Made by a program: the position numbers and the translations under genes
The notes under the pieces: generated by a model
The model's input: only the letters and a program-made list of their open reading frames with translations
What the model was told of the DNA's origin: nothing
Databases searched by the model: none
DNA from: Gammaproteobacteria bacterium
GTDB lineage: Bacteria; Pseudomonadota; Gammaproteobacteria; HTCC5015
Direction: 5' to 3'
Length of the DNA stretch: 15,718 bases
Assembly (NCBI GenBank): GCA_028284675.1
Contig: JANQRI010000035.1
Coordinates: 1 to 15,718, forward strand
Shown here: positions 6,901 to 13,481 of the stretch, piece by piece
Layout: each line of letters starts with the position of its first letter
Numbering within the stretch: the stretch's first letter is position 1

Positions 6901-8036
6901 AAAAAATGTTGGTGGGTAAAGTGGTTGACGGTGGACCGAATAACCTGAAAAAAGACAGCAAGCTGACAGAAGCCTACCTGCAGGATTTGCCCAAAGACAA
7001 ATGGTTCGAGATTCGTTTGCGTTCCGATGCGGCGAGTAAGGAGCTTGAAGAGATAGCCGAGCACCTGAATGCCACTCGGGAAGAATTTAATCAAAAGTAT
7101 GCTCAGCAGCGTGACAAAATCACTGCCGGTGATGATCTTGCTCCTGGTGTTTTGAAAATGGTTAAAGTCTACGTTGCAGTTAAAAGGCGTATACAGCCAG
7201 GTGACAAAATGGCAGGCCGGCACGGTAACAAAGGGGTAATTTCCACCATAGTGCCTGTTGAGGATATGCCATACATGGAAGACGGTACGCCGGTGGATAT
7301 CGTATTGAATCCATTAGGTGTACCATCGCGAATGAACGTCGGTCAGGTTTTAGAGACGCATTTGGGTTGGGCGGCTAAAGGCCTTGGCAAGAAGATTGAA
7401 AAAATGCTGAAGGCGCAAGAGGCGGTAACGGGTCTTCGTAAGTTTCTGGATCAGGTTTATAACAAAGACAGCAAAAAGCAGGAAGACCTGAAGTCATTCA
7501 GCGACAGTGAAATTCTGACGCTTGCCAAAAATCTTTGTGACGGTGTACCGATGGCGACCCAGGTTTTTGATGGTGCCGCTGAGGAAGAGATCAAGACCAT
7601 GCTGCGCCTGGCTGATCTTCCCGATAGCGGGCAGGCGAACTTGTTCGATGGCCGGACAGGTGAAGAGTTCGGTCGCCCGGTAACGGTCGGTTACACTTAC
7701 ATGCTCAAACTTAACCACCTTGTGGATGATAAAATGCATGCCCGTTCTACAGGCCCTTATAGTCTGGTGACACAACAGCCGTTGGGTGGTAAAGCCCAGT
7801 TTGGTGGGCAGCGTTTTGGAGAAATGGAGGTGTGGGCGCTAGAGGCCTATGGCGCAGCATATACGCTACAGGAAATGCTTACGGTCAAATCCGATGACGT
7901 AAATGGCCGCAACAAAATGTATAAAAACATTGTCGATGGTGATCATCGTATGGAAGCGGGAATGCCGGAGTCATTTAACGTTCTGTTAAAGGAAATTCGC
8001 TCATTGGGAATCAATATAGAGTTGGAGCATGACTGA
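3957..8036 (+). CDS. rpoB: DNA-directed RNA polymerase subunit beta
   Basis: RpoB forms one pincer of RNA polymerase and, with RpoC, the active centre. The 1359-aa product fits gammaproteobacteria (E. coli 1342). It begins MAYSFTEKKRIRKDFGKRP; 21 more codons are open upstream, but that stretch is unlike the family and GGAGAG (3943-3948) supports 3957. Visible landmarks are the rifampicin region at residues 513-539 (bases 5493-5573) with SQLSQFMDQNNPLS, the active-site acidic pair E819-D820 in NGYNFEDSIL, the lysine-containing GDKMAGRHGNKG at 1082-1093, and a C-terminal clamp ending in IRSLGINIELEHD. Residues matching E. coli D516, H526 and S531 (here D522, H532, S537) are the susceptible type. 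It forms an operon with rpoC, 89 nt downstream. Confidence 0.99.
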   Translation: MAYSFTEKKRIRKDFGKRPTILEVPYLLSTQLDSYREFLQVDRPLEQRKDIGLHGAFKTVFPVVSYSGHVHLEYVDYRLGEPTFDVRECKIRGLTYAAPLRVLVRLVVYEKESVGKSNTIKEIKEQEVYMGELPLMTATGTFIINGTERVIVSQLHRSPGVFFDHDKGKTHSSGKLLFSARVIPYRGSWLDFEFDAKDCLFMRIDRRRKLPATILLRALAYETEEILAMFFETYSVSLKKEQFEIDLLPERLRGEIAAFDISVKDKIVVEKNRRITMRHIKQLEKAGLKKLLVPDEYLIGKRLAHSVVNEETGEILLEANKEITEEVLELLRKIEIKEFKLIYTNDLDQGPYISDTLDIDSTTNELEAQVEIYRMMRPGEPPTKEAAQNLFHNLFFSEDRYDLSPVGRMKFNRRLGRKDITGSNVLSKEDILDVIHEIINIRNGKGTVDDIDHLGNRRVRSVGEMAENVFRVGLVRVDRAVKERLSLVESEGPMPQDLINAKPVAAAIKEFFGSSQLSQFMDQNNPLSEVTHKRRVSALGPGGLTRERAGFEVRDVHPTHYGRVCPIETPEGPNIGLINSLAVYARTNEYGFLETPYRKVVDGVVSNEIEYLSAIEEGNYVIAQANANLDEKNRFVDELVSCRHQSEFTMSRPDKVQFLDVSPKQIVSVAASLIPFLEHDDANRALMGSNMQRQAVPTLRSQKPLVGTGIERTVAADSGATVVARRGGTVESVDAARVVVRVNDDETDRTDVGVDIYNLTKYTRSNQNTCINQKPLVNPDDQIVRGDVLADGPSTDMGELALGQNMLVAFMPWNGYNFEDSILISERVVQEDRYTTIHIEELTCVARDTKLGPEEVTADIPNVSEALLSKLDESGIVYVGAEVRPNDILVGKVTPKGETQLTPEEKLLRAIFGEKASDVKDTSLRMPPGMDGTVIDVRVFTRDGVDKDARALKIEETELELIKKDLGDQFRIIEADIYARAEKMLVGKVVDGGPNNLKKDSKLTEAYLQDLPKDKWFEIRLRSDAASKELEEIAEHLNATREEFNQKYAQQRDKITAGDDLAPGVLKMVKVYVAVKRRIQPGDKMAGRHGNKGVISTIVPVEDMPYMEDGTPVDIVLNPLGVPSRMNVGQVLETHLGWAAKGLGKKIEKMLKAQEAVTGLRKFLDQVYNKDSKKQEDLKSFSDSEILTLAKNLCDGVPMATQVFDGAAEEEIKTMLRLADLPDSGQANLFDGRTGEEFGRPVTVGYTYMLKLNHLVDDKMHARSTGPYSLVTQQPLGGKAQFGGQRFGEMEVWALEAYGAAYTLQEMLTVKSDDVNGRNKMYKNIVDGDHRMEAGMPESFNVLLKEIRSLGINIELEHD

Positions 8037-8053
8037 CTTGAGTGAATTGCAAC

Positions 8054-8088
8054 ACAAAGCCGATGTCAGAAATACCGACTTTGTTTTT
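8054..8088 (+). terminator. Weak hairpin with T-tract in rpoB-rpoC spacer
   Basis: ACAAAG (8054-8059) pairs with CTTTGT (8079-8084), with an optional inner CG/CG pair (8061-8062 with 8076-8077), followed by a T-run that ends at 8088. The stem is short, A/T-rich and has a wide loop, so strong termination is unlikely; rpoB and rpoC must be made in step. It may be a weak pause site or chance. The rest of the 89-nt spacer shows nothing. Confidence 0.25.
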
Positions 8089-8125
8089 GAATTTAAAGAA
8101 TTATTGCACAGCAGGTAAATAAGCG

Positions 8126-11100
8126 ATGAAAGACTTACTGAATCTTCTAAAGCAGCAGGGACAGGTTGAAGAATTTGATGCGATCCGTATCGGCCTGGCG
8201 TCACCCGATATGATTCGGTCATGGTCTTACGGTGAAGTTAAAAAACCGGAGACCATAAACTACCGGACATTCAAACCGGAACGGGATGGGTTGTTTTGTG
8301 CGAAGATATTTGGGCCAATAAAAGACTATGAATGCCTTTGTGGTAAATACAAACGTCTTAAGCACCGTGGTGTTGTCTGTGAAAAATGCGGTGTTGAAGT
8401 CACACTCTCAAAAGTTCGCCGTGAGCGTATGGGCCATATCGAGCTTGCCAGCCCGGTGGCACATATTTGGTACTTAAAGTCACTGCCTTCACGTATCGGC
8501 CTGTTGCTGGATATGACCTTACGTGAAATCGAGAGAGTGCTCTACTTTGAGGCTTTCGTTGTTATCGATCCCGGGATGACTGATCTACAGCGCGGACAGC
8601 TGCTTAGCGATGATGCGTATCTGGAAGCAATTGAGCAATACGGTGATGAGTTTGATGCCCGCATGGGAGCAGAAGCGGTCAGCGAGATGCTGAAAAGTAT
8701 TAATTTGGAGACCGTTGCACTGGAGCTGCGTGAAAGCATCGCATCGACCAAATCTGAAGCCAAGCTAAAGCGGTTGTCGAAGCGCCTCAAACTGGTTGAG
8801 TCTTTTCTTGAGTCCGGAAACAAGGCTGAGTGGATGGTAATGTCGGTATTGCCGGTATTGCCGCCTGATTTACGCCCGTTGGTGCCTTTGGATGGTGGTC
8901 GTTTCGCGACTTCGGATCTTAACGATTTATACCGGCGTGTAATTAATCGCAATAATCGCTTAAAGCGTTTGTTGGAGCTTAATGCGCCTGAAATTATTGT
9001 GCGTAATGAAAAGCGCATGTTGCAGGAGTCTGTGGATGCATTGCTTGATAATGGCCGGCGCGGTCGAGCTATTACCGGCAGCAACAAACGGCCATTGAAA
9101 TCTCTGGCTGATATGATTAAAGGTAAGCAGGGGCGGTTTCGTCAGAACCTGCTCGGTAAGCGGGTTGACTACTCAGGCCGCTCGGTCATTGTTGTTGGTC
9201 CGACTTTAAAACTTCATCAATGTGGGTTGCCGAAAAAAATGGCGCTGGAGCTGTTTAAGCCGTTTATTTTCAGCAAACTCCATTTGCGCGGTTTGGCCAC
9301 CACGATTAAAGCGGCGAAAAAGATGGTCGAACGTGAAGGCCCGGAAGTTTGGGATATTCTGGAAGAGGTGATTCGCGAACACCCGGTATTGTTAAACCGT
9401 GCGCCTACTTTGCACCGTCTTGGTATCCAGGGTTTTGAACCTGTTCTGATTGAAGGCAAGGCCATTCAGCTGCACCCATTGGTGTGTGCTGCATTTAATG
9501 CCGACTTTGATGGTGACCAAATGGCTGTTCATGTACCGCTATCGATTGAAGCCCAGTTGGAAGCGCGCGCATTAATGATGTCATCCAATAATATACTTTC
9601 ACCCGCGAACGGCGACCCGATTATTGTGCCTTCGCAGGATATTGTATTGGGCATATATTATATGAGCCGCAAGCGGGTCAATGCCAAAGGTGAAGGTAGG
9701 AGTCTGGCGGATGTTCAGGAAGTCCACCGGGCAGTGGAAAGCGGTACTTTGGAGCTGGAAGCGGAAATTAATGTACGTATACGCGAAGTGCAGATTGATG
9801 ACGATGGTAATGAACAGCCTATCGTCACCCGCGTGAAGACAACTGCCGGGCGGGCATTGTTGTCTGAGTTGCTGCCTCCGGGATTGCCGTTCGATATGGT
9901 CAATCGTGACATGACCAAAAAAGCCATTTCCGGCGTTATTAATGCCTGTTACAGACAGGTTGGCCTGAAAGCTACGGTAATATTCGCTGATCAGTTGATG
10001 TATACCGGTTTCCGATATGCCACCAAAGCGGGTGTTTCTTTCGGTGTCAATGACATGGTCATTCCCGACAGCAAGAGCACGATTATTGGTGCGGCAGAGT
10101 CGGAAGTGAAAGAAATTGAGAATCAGTATGCATCTGGTTTGGTAACCAACGGTGAGCGTTATAACAAAGTGGTTGATATCTGGTCGCGCGCAAATGATCA
10201 GGTTGCGAAGGCCATGATGGCAAAACTGGGAACTGATGAAGTCACCGATGCTGAAGGGAAAAAAGTTACCCAGAATTCCTTTAACTCAATTTATATGATG
10301 GCTGACTCCGGTGCCCGGGGTTCAGCGGCACAGATTCGACAATTGGCCGGAATGCGCGGTTTGATGGCAAAACCGGATGGCTCGATTATTGAAACCCCGA
10401 TTACTGCAAACTTCCGTGAAGGTTTGAATGTATTGCAGTACTTTATTTCAACACACGGTGCACGAAAGGGTCTGGCTGATACTGCTCTGAAAACGGCCAA
10501 CTCCGGATATCTCACGCGCAGGCTTGTTGATGTTGCACAGGATCTGGTGATTACTGAACACGATTGCGGCACTACCGAGGGAATCGTGATGACACCGTTG
10601 ATTGAAGGTGGCGATGTTGTAGAGCCTTTGCGGGAGCGCGTATTGGGGCGAGTGACAGCGATTGATGTCGTGAAGCCTAATTCTGATTTGGTGATTGTTC
10701 CTGCGGGTACTTTGCTGGATGAAGTTCAGGCGGATAAGCTGGAAGAGCATAGTGTCGATGAGGTTAAAGTCCGTTCGGCAATCACGTGTGCAACACGATA
10801 TGGCGTTTGCCGAAACTGTTATGGCCGGGATCTGGCCAGAGGGCATTTGGTTAATATCGGGGATGCGGTCGGCGTTATTGCGGCACAGTCGATCGGCGAG
10901 CCGGGTACCCAGCTGACGATGAGAACATTCCACATTGGTGGTGCAGCTTCACGTTCAGCGGCGGCGAACAGCGTAGAAGTTAAATCCAATGGCCGGATTC
11001 GTTTGCACAACCTGAAGATTGTGACCCACGCCAGCGGCAATCTGGTTGCGGTATCCCGCTCCGGTGAGATTGGTGTACTGGACGAAAACGGTCGTGAACG

Positions 11101-12382
11101 TGAGCGTTATAAGGTGCCATACGGTGCGGTGATTTCCGTGTCCGATGGTGAAGCAGTGGATGCCGGCCAGCGTGTTGCGACCTGGGATCCTCATACCCAC
11201 CCGGTTGTGACCGAAGTGGCGGGTAAAGTTAAGTTTATTGATTTCGTTGAAGGTGTTTCCATAAGCCACCAGGTTGATGAAGTTACCGGTCTGTCTGCGA
11301 TTGTTGTGACTGATCCAAAACAACGAGGATCCAGTGGTAAGGATTTACGGCCAATGGTCAAACTGCTGGACGCTGATGGCAAGGACTTGTGTATTGCCGG
11401 CACGGATACACCGGCACACTATAACTTGCCGGCGGGTGCGATTGTGAATCTTGAAGACGGAGCTGAAGTCGGGGTAGGGGATGTTGTCGCGCGGATTCCG
11501 CAGGAGTCTTCCAAAACCCGTGATATCACCGGTGGTTTGCCCCGGGTTGCTGATCTGTTTGAAGCCAGAGAGCCTAAAGAGCCTGCGATTCTCGCGGAAA
11601 GATCAGGGATGGTATCTTTTGGTAAAGAAACCAAAGGCAAGATTCGTCTGGTTATCACCGGCGAGAACGGCGATGTGCATGAAGAGCTGATTCCCAAGTG
11701 GCGGCATGTCAATGTGTTTGAAGGTGAACAGGTCGCGCAAGGTGAGATGATTTCGGATGGTGAACTTAATCCGCATGATATTTTGCGCTTAAAAGGCATT
11801 ACCAGTTTATCCGAGTATCTGGTCAAAGAGATTCAGGATGTGTATCGCTTGCAGGGCGTGAAAATCAACGATAAGCATATTGAAGTGATATCAAGGCAGA
11901 TGTTGCGCAAGATTGAAATCATGCATTCCGGTGAAAGCAAATATCTGCCGGGCGAGCAGGTTGATCGGGCACGTGTGCTGGATGAAAATGACCGCTTGGC
12001 TGAAAGTGGTAAATTGCCGATTACTTATCGCAATATTCTGCTTGGAATCACTAAAGCATCATTGGTAACCGAGTCGTTTATATCGGCGGCGTCGTTCCAG
12101 GAAACCACCCGGGTGCTGACCGAAGCTTCTGTACGCGGTATACGCGATGACCTGCGAGGTTTGAAAGAGAATGTGATTGTTGGACGGTTGATACCTGCCG
12201 GAACGGGATTGGCTTATCATGAGGAGCGCCGCCGTAAGCGTAAAGGTCTCAGCATTGAGCAGGAAATTGCCGAGGAAATGGCTGCAGCCACACAGTCCGA
12301 ACAGTCCGATGGGGAAAAAATTGAGCCGGAAGCTGCTTCCGACTCGCCTCCTGAAGATCAGCAGGAGCAGGTAAATGCCTGA
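8126..12382 (+). CDS. rpoC: DNA-directed RNA polymerase subunit beta'
   Basis: RpoC carries the catalytic magnesium of RNA polymerase, the clamp, bridge helix and trigger loop. The 1418-aa protein is slightly longer than in E. coli (1407). Zinc site 1 is C70, C72, C85, C88 and zinc site 2 is C814, C888, C895, C898, exactly the E. coli numbers. The metal-binding NADFDGDQ places D460, D462 and D464 likewise. The start MKDLLNLLKQQGQVEEFDAI matches the family; the ribosome-binding sequence CAGG is weak, so coupling to rpoB translation may help. The last ~40 residues after the conserved GLSIEQEIAEEM form an acidic, low-complexity tail (rich in E, S, Q, D), the variable end seen in this subunit. 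A promoter for rpsL begins just 18 nt after the stop. Confidence 0.99.
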   Translation: MKDLLNLLKQQGQVEEFDAIRIGLASPDMIRSWSYGEVKKPETINYRTFKPERDGLFCAKIFGPIKDYECLCGKYKRLKHRGVVCEKCGVEVTLSKVRRERMGHIELASPVAHIWYLKSLPSRIGLLLDMTLREIERVLYFEAFVVIDPGMTDLQRGQLLSDDAYLEAIEQYGDEFDARMGAEAVSEMLKSINLETVALELRESIASTKSEAKLKRLSKRLKLVESFLESGNKAEWMVMSVLPVLPPDLRPLVPLDGGRFATSDLNDLYRRVINRNNRLKRLLELNAPEIIVRNEKRMLQESVDALLDNGRRGRAITGSNKRPLKSLADMIKGKQGRFRQNLLGKRVDYSGRSVIVVGPTLKLHQCGLPKKMALELFKPFIFSKLHLRGLATTIKAAKKMVEREGPEVWDILEEVIREHPVLLNRAPTLHRLGIQGFEPVLIEGKAIQLHPLVCAAFNADFDGDQMAVHVPLSIEAQLEARALMMSSNNILSPANGDPIIVPSQDIVLGIYYMSRKRVNAKGEGRSLADVQEVHRAVESGTLELEAEINVRIREVQIDDDGNEQPIVTRVKTTAGRALLSELLPPGLPFDMVNRDMTKKAISGVINACYRQVGLKATVIFADQLMYTGFRYATKAGVSFGVNDMVIPDSKSTIIGAAESEVKEIENQYASGLVTNGERYNKVVDIWSRANDQVAKAMMAKLGTDEVTDAEGKKVTQNSFNSIYMMADSGARGSAAQIRQLAGMRGLMAKPDGSIIETPITANFREGLNVLQYFISTHGARKGLADTALKTANSGYLTRRLVDVAQDLVITEHDCGTTEGIVMTPLIEGGDVVEPLRERVLGRVTAIDVVKPNSDLVIVPAGTLLDEVQADKLEEHSVDEVKVRSAITCATRYGVCRNCYGRDLARGHLVNIGDAVGVIAAQSIGEPGTQLTMRTFHIGGAASRSAAANSVEVKSNGRIRLHNLKIVTHASGNLVAVSRSGEIGVLDENGRERERYKVPYGAVISVSDGEAVDAGQRVATWDPHTHPVVTEVAGKVKFIDFVEGVSISHQVDEVTGLSAIVVTDPKQRGSSGKDLRPMVKLLDADGKDLCIAGTDTPAHYNLPAGAIVNLEDGAEVGVGDVVARIPQESSKTRDITGGLPRVADLFEAREPKEPAILAERSGMVSFGKETKGKIRLVITGENGDVHEELIPKWRHVNVFEGEQVAQGEMISDGELNPHDILRLKGITSLSEYLVKEIQDVYRLQGVKINDKHIEVISRQMLRKIEIMHSGESKYLPGEQVDRARVLDENDRLAESGKLPITYRNILLGITKASLVTESFISAASFQETTRVLTEASVRGIRDDLRGLKENVIVGRLIPAGTGLAYHEERRRKRKGLSIEQEIAEEMAAATQSEQSDGEKIEPEAASDSPPEDQQEQVNA

Positions 12383-12387
12383 TACCG

Positions 12388-12417
12388 GGGCGGGGTGGCT
12401 TGACAGCGGCACCGCCC
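12388..12417 (+). other. GC-rich inverted repeat just after rpoC, overlapping the rpsL promoter
   Basis: GGGC (12388-12391) pairs with GCCC (12414-12417) and GGTG (12394-12397) pairs with CACC (12410-12413), with GG bulged on the left side. It begins 6 nt after the rpoC stop codon and has no T-run. It could protect the rpoC mRNA 3' end or act as an inefficient terminator. As DNA it surrounds the TTGACA box at 12400-12405. Confidence 0.4.
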
Positions 12418-12428
12418 ATCACTAGAAT
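12400..12428 (+). promoter_or_regulatory. Near-consensus sigma70 promoter for rpsL-rpsG-fusA-tuf
   Basis: A perfect -35 box TTGACA (12400-12405) is followed by a 17-nt spacer and a -10 box TAGAAT (12423-12428, 5 of 6). The discriminator TGCGCACC is GC-rich, as in promoters under stringent (ppGpp/DksA) control, which is expected for translation genes. The predicted start is near 12435, giving a leader of about 150 nt before rpsL. A weaker second candidate, TTGCGC (12428-12433), 16 nt, GATAAT (12450-12455), overlaps it downstream. Boxes and spacing are read directly; activity is inference. Confidence 0.8.
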
Positions 12429-12476
12429 TGCGCACCCTAAGAAGTGGCTGATAATAGGCGTTTTCAGGCCCTCTTG

Positions 12477-12575
12477 ATGAAGAAAGACTCAAAAGCGGCA
12501 GGCCGGGTTACCGACCTGTCGTTTATTTTCTACACAACCCAAATGGCCGGCTACAGAGAGTACGGTCTGCAGTAA
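12477..12575 (+). CDS. Possible 32-codon leader ORF before rpsL (unproven)
   Basis: An open frame runs from ATG 12477 to TAA 12573-12575, encoding 32 residues beginning MKKDSKAAGRVTDLSF. I do not recognise it as any protein family. A weak AGG (12466-12468) lies 8 nt upstream of the ATG. The frame is also open further upstream, including an in-frame TTG at 12474 and GTG at 12444. It spans the whole hairpin at 12493-12524 and its stop codon touches the rpsL Shine-Dalgarno AGG (12576-12578). If translated, a ribosome would melt the hairpin and could be coupled to rpsL. It may equally be chance. Confidence 0.2.
   Translation: MKKDSKAAGRVTDLSFIFYTTQMAGYREYGLQ
12493..12529 (+). terminator. Intrinsic terminator-like hairpin between rpoC and rpsL
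   Basis: The left arm AAGCGGCAGG (12493-12502) pairs with CCTGTCGTTT (12515-12524), including two G-T pairs. A C-A mismatch follows, then CGG (12504-12506) pairs with CCG (12511-12513) around the loop GTTA. The T-tract TTTATTTT (12522-12529) follows directly. This is the best Rho-independent terminator shape in the window. It lies downstream of the promoter at 12400-12428, so it would act both on polymerases leaving rpoC and on those starting at the rpsL promoter, making it an attenuator candidate. Confidence 0.7.
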
Positions 12576-12584
12576 AGGCGGAGT

Positions 12585-12959
12585 ATGACAACTGTCAACC
12601 AGCTGGTGCGAAAGCCCAGAAAATCAAAGCAGGTCAAAACCAACGTTCCGGCATTGGAAGCCTGCCCCCAAAAGCGCGGTGTATGTACCCGGGTATATAC
12701 AACTACGCCCAAAAAACCAAACTCAGCGTTGCGTAAAGTTGCACGTGTTCGGTTGACCAACGGTTTTGAGGTGTCTTCCTATATTGGCGGTGAAGGGCAT
12801 AATTTGCAGGAACACTCGGTGGTATTGATTCGTGGTGGTCGGGTAAAAGATTTGCCCGGGGTTCGCTACCATACCGTACGCGGCAGCCTGGATACTCAGG
12901 GTGTTGCCGATCGTAAACAGGGGCGCTCGAAATATGGAACCAAGCGGCCTAAAGGCTAG
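12585..12959 (+). CDS. rpsL: 30S ribosomal protein S12
   Basis: S12 lies at the decoding centre of the small subunit, influences accuracy, and is the classical streptomycin-resistance locus. The 124-aa protein has the standard length and sequence, including CPQKRGVCTRVYTTTPKKPN (27-46) and GGRVKDLPGVRYH (84-96). Lys43 and Lys88, the positions usually changed in streptomycin resistance, are wild type, and Asp89, the site methylthiolated by RimO in E. coli, is present. ATG at 12585 is preceded by AGGCGGAG (12576-12583). This is the first gene of the str operon, here directly behind rpoC and probably driven both from the promoter at 12400-12428 and by read-through. Confidence 0.98.
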   Translation: MTTVNQLVRKPRKSKQVKTNVPALEACPQKRGVCTRVYTTTPKKPNSALRKVARVRLTNGFEVSSYIGGEGHNLQEHSVVLIRGGRVKDLPGVRYHTVRGSLDTQGVADRKQGRSKYGTKRPKG

Positions 12960-12989
12960 CGTGTTTTAACCAAACGACTCGGATTTACT

Positions 12990-13460
12990 ATGCCAAGAAA
13001 AAGAGAAGTTCCGATACGCCAGGTATTGCCTGATCCCAAGTTCGGCAATGAAAAACTGGCTAAATTTGTCAATATGCTGATGCTTAGCGGCAAAAAATCT
13101 GTTGCTGAAAGTGTTGTTTATGATGCCCTGGATATTTTGGGTAAAAAGCATAACAACGATGGCTTAGATGTTCTCGATCAAGCGTTGGATAACGTGAGCC
13201 CGATGGTGGAGGTAAAATCCCGCCGGGTGGGTGGCGCGACATACCAGGTTCCGGTAGAAGTGCGGCCAATACGCCGTAAAACATTGGCAATGCGCTGGAT
13301 TATAGACGCTGCCCGGAGCCGTGCCGAAAAATCCATGGTGCAAAAACTGGCAGCTGAATTGAACGATGCCGCTGGTAATCGTGGTGCGGCGGTTAAAAAA
13401 CGTGAAGATACACATCGCATGGCGGAGGCCAACAAAGCGTTTGCGCATTACCGCTGGTAG
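12990..13460 (+). CDS. rpsG: 30S ribosomal protein S7
   Basis: S7 starts assembly of the 30S head by binding 16S rRNA and contacts E-site tRNA. The 156-aa product has the common bacterial length and the expected features: MPRKREVPIRQVLPDPKFGN at the N-terminus, the beta-hairpin region VGGATYQVPVEVRPIRRKTLAMRW (split across about residues 80-103), and the C-terminal KKREDTHRMAEANKAFAHYRW tail. The start at 12990 follows only a weak ribosome-binding sequence, so coupling to rpsL is likely. The spacer to rpsL is 30 nt, much shorter than the roughly 100-nt S7-binding spacer of E. coli, so S7 feedback may differ here. Confidence 0.98.
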   Translation: MPRKREVPIRQVLPDPKFGNEKLAKFVNMLMLSGKKSVAESVVYDALDILGKKHNNDGLDVLDQALDNVSPMVEVKSRRVGGATYQVPVEVRPIRRKTLAMRWIIDAARSRAEKSMVQKLAAELNDAAGNRGAAVKKREDTHRMAEANKAFAHYRW

Positions 13461-13481
13461 CATTAAGAAGGCAGGCTTGTT

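Noticed and set aside
8542..9087. Minus-strand open frame of 181 codons opposite rpoC
   Set aside because: It lies wholly inside the highly conserved rpoC and its translation is low-complexity shadow sequence.
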